The notes under the pieces: model-generated
Databases searched by the model: none
Told to the model about the DNA's origin: nothing
What the model saw: only the letters and a program-made list of their open reading frames with translations
Assembly: GCF_022012395.1 (NCBI RefSeq)
Contig: NZ_JAKLTQ010000020.1
Span: 1-64,000, forward strand
Direction: 5' to 3'
Source: Arthrobacter hankyongi
GTDB taxonomy: Bacteria > Actinomycetota > Actinomycetes > Actinomycetales > Micrococcaceae
DNA: 64,000 nucleotides
Program-made: the position numbers and the translations under genes
Shown: positions 59,014 to 64,000 of the stretch, one piece after another
How the letters are laid out: the number at the start of each line of letters is the position of its first letter
Numbering within the stretch: position 1 is the first letter of the stretch

Positions 59014-60308
59014 GCCGCCTTGAACCGGATCGGAAGGGTCTTGGGACCGGACAGGAAGTTCGCCTGGACGTAGCTGACGGGGCCGGCCAGCTCAATCGAC
59101 TTCAGGCGGGGCAGGAGCTCCTCGAAGAAGATGCGCATCTCCAGCTTCGCGACGTGCTGCCCGAGGCATTGGTGAGGACCGTATCCGAAGGCGATGTGCT
59201 TGTTCGGCTTGCGCGTGAGGTCGAAGGAGAACGGATCGGTAAAGACCTCCTCGTCCCGGTTCGCCGACGGGTACATCAGCATGAGGCTGTCGCCCGCCCG
59301 CAGCTGCTGCCCGCGGAACTCGGTGTCTTCCCCGATGATGCGGTGGAAGTGCTTGACCGGAGATGCCCAACGCAGGGCCTCGTCCACGAGGCCGGGGATG
59401 AGCGAGGGGTCGGCGCGCACCGCCTCGAGCTGCTCCGGATGGGCCGCGAGCTGCTGGACGGCCGTCGCCGTCGTCGCCGACGTCGTGTCATGGCCGGCGG
59501 TGGCGATGGCGATGTAGTAGCCGTTGACGAAGGAACCGGGCAAAGGCTCGCCGTCGACCTGCGCGTTCGCGATAATCGAGGCGAGGTCGTCGGTCGGGTT
59601 GGCGCGCCGGTCGTCGGCGAGCTTGTCGAAGTACTCGTGGAACTCGAGGATTGCCGCCCGCCAGGCGCGGGCCGCAGCCTCGGGCGTGGCCGGGACGTCC
59701 TTGCGCTGCAGGTCGGGATCCGAATTGCCGAACATGTCCTGGGTCAGCTTGAGCATCGTGGGCTCGTCCTCTGGCGGGACGCCGAACAGGCTCATGATCA
59801 CGCGCAGCGGATAGTAGAGCGCGATGTCCTTGAAGAAATCCACCTCCCCGCCGTAGGAGAGAAGCTTTTCCACGGATTGCCGGGCAATGGCGCGGATCGA
59901 CTCTTCGCGCTTGCGGACGTTCGCCGGCATAAACCAGGAACCTGTCACGTTCTTGATCTTCGTGTGCTCGGGGGCGTCCATGTTGGCCAGCGTGTCGAGG
60001 CCACGCCTGCCCTCGTTCATTTCGCTGAGGAAACGGGTGTCGACCAGCGAGTTGATGTAAGGCTCGCCGAGACCACTGCGGAAGACCGTCGGGGTCCGCT
60101 CGATCTCCATGATGTCGGCGTGTTTCGTCGCCAGCCAGGTGGGAGCGTAGCCTTCGACCTCGGCACGAGCGAAGGGCATGTTGGCCCGCAGCCACGTCAA
60201 GGCCGGATGCACGATTCCTGCTTCATTTGCATACGAGGCGGGGAGGAGCACGGACTTGGCGATGTCATCCGGAATGATGATCTGGTCCTGGGCGGCGGCA
60301 GTAGACAT
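59010..60308 (-). CDS. Cytochrome P450, CYP108-like (copy 1)
   Basis: A 432-residue P450 with I-helix AGHDTTSA, ExxR in VDEALRW and heme loop FGYGPHQCLGQHVAKLEMR (Cys381). The C-terminal RIFFEELLPRLKSIEL and FLSGPKTLPIRF match P450terp even more closely than copy 2. ATG 60308 has a strong AGGAG site. It is directly coupled to the reductase gene, so it is probably the main partner of this electron chain. Confidence 0.94.
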   Translation of the reverse strand: MSTAAAQDQIIIPDDIAKSVLLPASYANEAGIVHPALTWLRANMPFARAEVEGYAPTWLATKHADIMEIERTPTVFRSGLGEPYINSLVDTRFLSEMNEGRRGLDTLANMDAPEHTKIKNVTGSWFMPANVRKREESIRAIARQSVEKLLSYGGEVDFFKDIALYYPLRVIMSLFGVPPEDEPTMLKLTQDMFGNSDPDLQRKDVPATPEAAARAWRAAILEFHEYFDKLADDRRANPTDDLASIIANAQVDGEPLPGSFVNGYYIAIATAGHDTTSATTATAVQQLAAHPEQLEAVRADPSLIPGLVDEALRWASPVKHFHRIIGEDTEFRGQQLRAGDSLMLMYPSANRDEEVFTDPFSFDLTRKPNKHIAFGYGPHQCLGQHVAKLEMRIFFEELLPRLKSIELAGPVSYVQANFLSGPKTLPIRFKAA

Positions 60309-60384
60309 AGGAATCTCCTGGAATCGGCTTGCCCCGGGCAGGGGCGGGAGGGGGGGAGTGTGAGGTGTGGGTGTGTCGGGCGGA

Positions 60385-60894
60385 TCAGCCGAAGACGCTT
60401 TGGTCCTCGTCACCCTGCGTCCAGACGACGCGCAGGTGCATCCGGGACAGGAGCCACCCCTCGGGGGTGCGGCGGAACGTCCACTTGTAGGGTCCGCCGA
60501 TGTCGTAGTGCTTGGCGGGATTCGCCGGGTCCTGGACGCCGGCGAACCAGAGGTAGGCCGTCCCGGTCGCGGTGTCCCCGTCGATCTGGAACTGCATGTT
60601 CGTCATCGAGTGCTGCATCGCGAGGTAGGGCTCCTCGGCGGCCTCGCAGACCTCGCGGATCTTCTGCCGGCCGTGGTGCGTGCCGAAGGGGCCGAAGTCG
60701 AATTCAGCGTCCTCGACGAAGCACCGGCTCCATGCTTCCCAATCCTTGGCATCCGAGGTACGGCAGTAGCGGTTCATGAGGGCCGCGAGGGCTTCCTTAT
60801 CCTCAAGGACCTGCACGCGCGCTTCGAGACCCTTGACGTAGTCGATCAGTGCGGTGTCGGTGCTTGGCTTCGCCGTCAGTTCTTCAATGGTCAT
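60385..60894 (-). CDS. SnoaL-like/nuclear transport factor 2-like protein
   Basis: A 169-residue protein with an N-terminal coiled stretch (LEARVQVLEDKEALAALMNRYC) and a cone-shaped SnoaL_4-type fold (CFVEDAEFDFGPFGTHHGRQKIREV, MQHSMTNMQFQIDGDTATGTAYLWF, PYKWTFRRTPEGWLLSRMHLRVVW given as keys). Such proteins act as small hydratases, isomerases or dehydratases on hydrophobic substrates. First gene of the catabolic operon; ATG 60894 with GAAGGAA. Confidence 0.88.
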   Translation of the reverse strand: MTIEELTAKPSTDTALIDYVKGLEARVQVLEDKEALAALMNRYCRTSDAKDWEAWSRCFVEDAEFDFGPFGTHHGRQKIREVCEAAEEPYLAMQHSMTNMQFQIDGDTATGTAYLWFAGVQDPANPAKHYDIGGPYKWTFRRTPEGWLLSRMHLRVVWTQGDEDQSVFG

Positions 60895-61325
60895 GGTGTT
60901 CCTTCGCTTGTGCCTTACCGGAGAACATCGCTGTTCGTCACGGGCGGCAAGTGATGGTGGTGTCACCGGTTTCCGGTGCCGGATCTGGCGCTGTATGGGC
61001 CGCCTCACCGGTTGTAGCCAATTTATGGGCGTGACTTCGGTCACGGTAGGCGTCGTTTTGCTATCAGGTGATGCGCTCGGAGCATCACCTTGAACGGCAT
61101 TCGTCGGGAGTTCCTTGACCTCGGCGATCACATGCAAACCCTCGATAAAGACCGTCGCCACCAACATCGCCGGCTCCCTTCGGACCGCAAAGCGAACTTC
61201 GGATCGCCCGACACCCACCAAACTTTCGAACGTCCTGAGCACGCAGCGGCGGCTGAGTAGGGCAGCGTATAATGGCTGGAATTGTGTCAGCCGTCACATA
61301 TTGATGTGCCAGAAGGAGATCGCCC
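60895..61325. promoter_or_regulatory. Divergent control region of the catabolic operon and the LysR gene
   Basis: 431 bp with no supported gene. It contains the palindrome GTGACTTCGGTCAC (61031-61044) in an AT-richer setting and TTGTAGCCAATTTATGG just upstream of it, a plausible activator site and promoter for the minus-strand operon. The segment near 61280-61310 should hold the LysR promoter. Confidence 0.5.
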
Positions 61326-62249
61326 ATGGATGTGCGGCAACTTCAACTGTTTATCGCTGTCGCTGAAGAAGGCAGTATCCATGGCGGCGCGCGCAGAATG
61401 ATGGTGGCGCAACCTGCCATGTCCAAGGCTTTGCGCGCCCTCGAGAGGCAACTGCAAACGCAACTGGTTCAGCGTTCGCCCCGAGGTATTGAACTGACCA
61501 CAGCGGGAGAGGCGCTGCTCGGCCAGGCTTACGAGATTGTCCGGTCACTGGAACGGACGGTCGACATCGTCCAACAGGCCGGGCACGGCCAGAAAACCCT
61601 GACGGTAGGTTTGATTTCCGGGGCCGCATCCGCATCAGAGTTGACCTCCGACATCATCCGTGGCTTCCAGCGACTTTGTCCAAATGTCACCGTCACGGTC
61701 CGTGAGCTGGACTTTGCAGACCAATTCACCGTGGTGGCGGACGGGCACGTAGATGTTGCCCTCGTGCGGACTCCGTGCGGCGACGACCGGGTCAGTGCAA
61801 CGCCCCTTTTTGCCGAGCCGCTGGTCCTGGCACTCCGGTCCGATCACAAGCTGGCGACGGCGTCCACAGTTTCCCCTGAGGAGATCCTGGACGAGACCAT
61901 GCTGGGCATGGTCGATGCCCCACGCTCCTGGACGAGCTTCTGGCATCTGAACGACCTCCGCAGTTGCGCCCCGAGAACGGGTCAATCCGTGCGCACACTT
62001 GCGGAACTGCAATTTGCGCTGATGGGCAGCAGTGACATGGTCATGCCGATGACGCTCACAGCCTGGCGCATGAGCGCCCACCATTCTGACTTGCGAGCGT
62101 TGCGCATCGAGGACGCACCGCAGTCCACGGCTGCTGTCACGTTCCACCGGAACGAGGACCGCGAGCACGTGCTTGCCTTCGTCGAACATGCTCGCGAGAC
62201 CTCGCAACTGTTTCTTGAGAAGGTGCCCGAAGCCGTCAGCCCGGCTTAG
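61326..62249 (+). CDS. LysR-family transcriptional regulator
   Basis: A 307-residue regulator: winged-helix N-terminus MDVRQLQLFIAVAEEGSIHGGARRMMVAQPAMSKALRALE with the recognition helix near 29-45, then a two-lobed effector domain (about 90-300, LTVGLISGAASASEL, VRELDFADQF, DVALVRTP). ATG 61326 with AGAAGGAG upstream. Its position facing the SnoaL-P450 operon marks it as the likely activator. Confidence 0.93.
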   Translation: MDVRQLQLFIAVAEEGSIHGGARRMMVAQPAMSKALRALERQLQTQLVQRSPRGIELTTAGEALLGQAYEIVRSLERTVDIVQQAGHGQKTLTVGLISGAASASELTSDIIRGFQRLCPNVTVTVRELDFADQFTVVADGHVDVALVRTPCGDDRVSATPLFAEPLVLALRSDHKLATASTVSPEEILDETMLGMVDAPRSWTSFWHLNDLRSCAPRTGQSVRTLAELQFALMGSSDMVMPMTLTAWRMSAHHSDLRALRIEDAPQSTAAVTFHRNEDREHVLAFVEHARETSQLFLEKVPEAVSPA

Positions 62250-62481
62250 CCGGGGAACCAGGCTATATCGACGGGGTTTTTCCAGATAACCGGGAGTCCG
62301 CTACTGCCGTATTTGGTGGCAGCCAACCACTTCACATTTGACGACGTCGAGGCGGGCTCGGCACCCTCGAGGCGGCATCCACGGCCGGCCGCGCGCGCAG
62401 AATCTTAGGCATGAGGACCGCCTCCAGGGAGCCAAACCGTCTTTCTTCCAATCTCCGCTCCCAAAGAGGAACGCAGCATTA

Positions 62482-63388
62482 GTACGTGTTGGGAAAGACG
62501 CCCGTGTGTGGTTGACTGCTGCGGCCGGCGGGGTGAGCGTGGGGGATATGGCAGGTTCTTCGCCACGCCCGTATCCCTCGGACCTGACCGACGAACAGTG
62601 TGCGCTGATCGAGTCGCTGGTCCCAGTGAAAACCGGAGGCCGCCCGGTCAAACATCCGCGGCGGTGAATCGTGGACGCGGCCCTGTACATGGACCGCACC
62701 GCGTGCGCCTGGCGGATGATGCCCAAGGCTTCCCGCCCTGGGACACCGTCTACTGGTACTTCCAACGCTGGCCCGCGACGGCACCACTGGCCGGATCCAC
62801 GACGCGCTGCGTTCTGCCGCCCGGGAGGCTGCCGGCCGGGACCGGGCGGCCTCGGCCGGAATCCTCGACTCCCAGCCGGTCCGGGGCGCCGGCACCGTGT
62901 GCAGCGGTTCCCGCGGCACGACGCGGGGAAATGGGTGAACGGGCGCAAGCGCCACGTCGTGACCGACACCATCGGCCTGCTGGTCGTGGTGCTGGTTACC
63001 GCCGGCAGCGTCCAGTACCGTGACGGCGGCCGGCCGGTGCTGAAGCGGGCCCGGGCGAAGATGCCCTCGCACGCCCGGGTCTGGGCCGACGGGGGCTACG
63101 CCGGCGGGATGGTGGAGTCCGCCCGGAGCCTGCTCGGGATCAGCCTCGAGATCGTGAAGAAGCCCGAGGGGCAGCACGCCTTCGAGGTGCTGCCCCGGCG
63201 CTGGGTCGTCGAACGCACCTTGTCCTGGCTGGTGCGCTGCCGACGAATGGGCCGGGGCTGCGAACGGCTGCCCGCCCATGCCGAGGCCATGGTCAAATGT
63301 GCCCTGATCGGACTGATGGCCCGCCGGCTCACGCCGGCACCGGGCCGGCGGCCTTGGCAGGCCGCCTAACCCCTTTCCCAACACCTAC
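62482..63388 (+). mobile_element. IS5-family insertion sequence, 907 bp, decayed
   Basis: Ends are GTACGTGTTGGGAAAG (62482-62497) and CTTTCCCAACACCTAC (63373-63388), inverted repeats matching 15 of 16. Both ends are flanked by TTA (62479-62481 and 63389-63391), a 3-bp TNA-type target duplication as made by IS1031/ISL2-like groups of IS5. Contains one transposase gene with inactivating changes. Confidence 0.9.
62548..63369 (+). pseudogene. IS5-family transposase, inactivated
   Basis: Starts MAGSSPRPYPSDLTDEQCALIESLVP, stops at TGA 62665-62667 after KHPRR, continues in frame VDAALYMDRTACAWRMMPK, then shifts frame (FPPWDTVYWYFQRW, then RIHDALRSAAREAAGRDRAASAG with the first catalytic Asp in ILDSQ) and returns for DAGKWVNGRKRHVV, ADGGYAG (second Asp) and RWVVERTLSWLVRC (catalytic Glu). 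All DDE residues exist but not in one frame. Confidence 0.85.
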
Positions 63389-63439
63389 TTAGGCGCGCCA
63401 CTGTCGTCGTTCCCTAATCCCCTACTGCAACTGGGATGG

Positions 63440-64000
63440 TCAGTCTTGGGCCAGCATGATCCCGTTGAAGAAGTCGGCGAGCTCCTGGTGTGCGTCGAGC
63501 GGGAGCACGTTCGCAACGTACTGGTCCGGGCGGACAGCCACGACGGCGCCCTGCAGGCGGTCGATGCCGCGCTCGTCGAAGATATCGATGCCGGATTTCA
63601 GGTCCGGTGTGAAGGCCTTCTCGTAGTCGACCAGACCGAAAAGCCCCTTCTTGGGCAGGAGCAGCTCCGGCAGCTGGTTGATGTCCAGCTCGCGGTGGCC
63701 CTGCTGGTACACGGCGCGGAGGTCAAACACGGCGTCGGGATCGGCGCCGGCCGGGGTGAATCGGCGGACCGGCGAATCCGGAGATTCGGCGAGGAACCGG
63801 CAGAATGCGGCGAGGCGGGAGTCCGCAGCATCCGCGCGGGCCGAATCGGCGAAGGCGTAGAGCCGCCAGCGGCCGTCGGCCTGCGCCACGTGCCCGAGGC
63901 CCAGCGGCTTCGCGTCCGCGAGCCGGATCACCGGTGCGGAGTGGAACCGTTCGCCGATCGGGAAGCCCTTGGCCAGGTGCTCATGCGTGTCGTTCCCGGT
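63440..64000 (-). CDS. Phenol 2-monooxygenase-like FAD hydroxylase, C-terminal part (runs off the window)
   Basis: About 187 residues are visible: GNDTHEHLAKGFPIGERFHSAPVIRLADAKPLGLGHV, LYAFADSARADAADSRL and GIDIFDERGIDRLQGAVVAVRPDQYVANVLPLDAHQELADFF (keys). This is the thioredoxin-like C-terminal domain of fungal/actinobacterial phenol hydroxylases. The FAD and catalytic parts lie beyond base 64000. Probably hydroxylates a phenolic ring; transcribed toward the IS element. Confidence 0.87.
   Translation of the reverse strand, partial: TGNDTHEHLAKGFPIGERFHSAPVIRLADAKPLGLGHVAQADGRWRLYAFADSARADAADSRLAAFCRFLAESPDSPVRRFTPAGADPDAVFDLRAVYQQGHRELDINQLPELLLPKKGLFGLVDYEKAFTPDLKSGIDIFDERGIDRLQGAVVAVRPDQYVANVLPLDAHQELADFFNGIMLAQD

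Noticed and set aside
62671-63369. 232-residue ORF as an intact second transposase subunit
   Set aside because: Its middle third is out of frame with the IS5 transposase family, so it is a damaged single-ORF transposase, not a two-ORF element.

Overview
This window is chromosomal DNA from a high-GC actinobacterium. Heavy G/C third positions, GTG and TTG starts, a 4-bp overlap gene style (ATGA/GTGA), an ANTAR-type PdtaR-like regulator, an MT0933-type antitoxin-like protein, HGxxPAAW and TIGR03085/TIGR02234 family proteins, and the his/trp/lgt/gltBD/pyk order all point to the Micrococcaceae, most likely Arthrobacter in the broad sense. The genus is inferred from gene content; no 16S gene is present.

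Region 1 (about 0.1-42 kb) is ordinary core genome. In order it holds thiG-thiS-thiO on the minus strand behind a TPP riboswitch, with thiE diverging; ybaK, sufE and a rhodanese-type sulfurtransferase; zapE; a minus-strand tRNA array (Gly-Cys-Val-Gly-Val-Gly) and a plus-strand tRNA-Val(CAC); def-fmt-rsmB-rpe; an FMN-riboswitch operon pnuX-ribD-ribE-ribB-ribA-ribH; hisE, hisG and hisF; a block of transport and repair genes (pyrimidine-dimer glycosylase, MarR/MMPL, GAP, AI-2E); hisI-trpE-TIGR02234-HGxxPAAW-trpC-trpB-trpA-lgt; gltB-gltD; pyk; and an ANTAR response regulator.

Region 2 (about 42.1-50.4 kb) is accessory DNA at the 3' end of tRNA-Leu(CAA). The last 22 bases of the tRNA plus the following 12 bp are repeated exactly about 8 kb downstream. 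Both copies are followed by a related, non-coding, structured stretch of about 250 bp. Between them lie two TetR paralogues in opposite orientation that share a 26/30-identical operator-like sequence, a lipid-kinase-like gene, a fatty acid desaturase, small hypothetical genes, a zinc-ribbon protein and a decayed AI-2E transporter. No integrase is visible.

Region 3 (about 50.4-64 kb) is a catabolic cluster on the minus strand. It contains a SnoaL-like protein, a CYP108-like P450, ferredoxin reductase, [2Fe-2S] ferredoxin, aldehyde dehydrogenase, GMC oxidoreductase, a second CYP108-like P450, an EthD-domain protein, a broken SDR and an intact SDR, with a divergent LysR regulator. The set can oxidise a hydrocarbon or terpenoid to alcohol, aldehyde and acid. 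A 907-bp IS5-family insertion with a decayed transposase separates the LysR gene from the C-terminal part of a phenol 2-monooxygenase-like flavoprotein that runs off the window.

I found no CRISPR array, rRNA operon, prophage structural genes or defence system.
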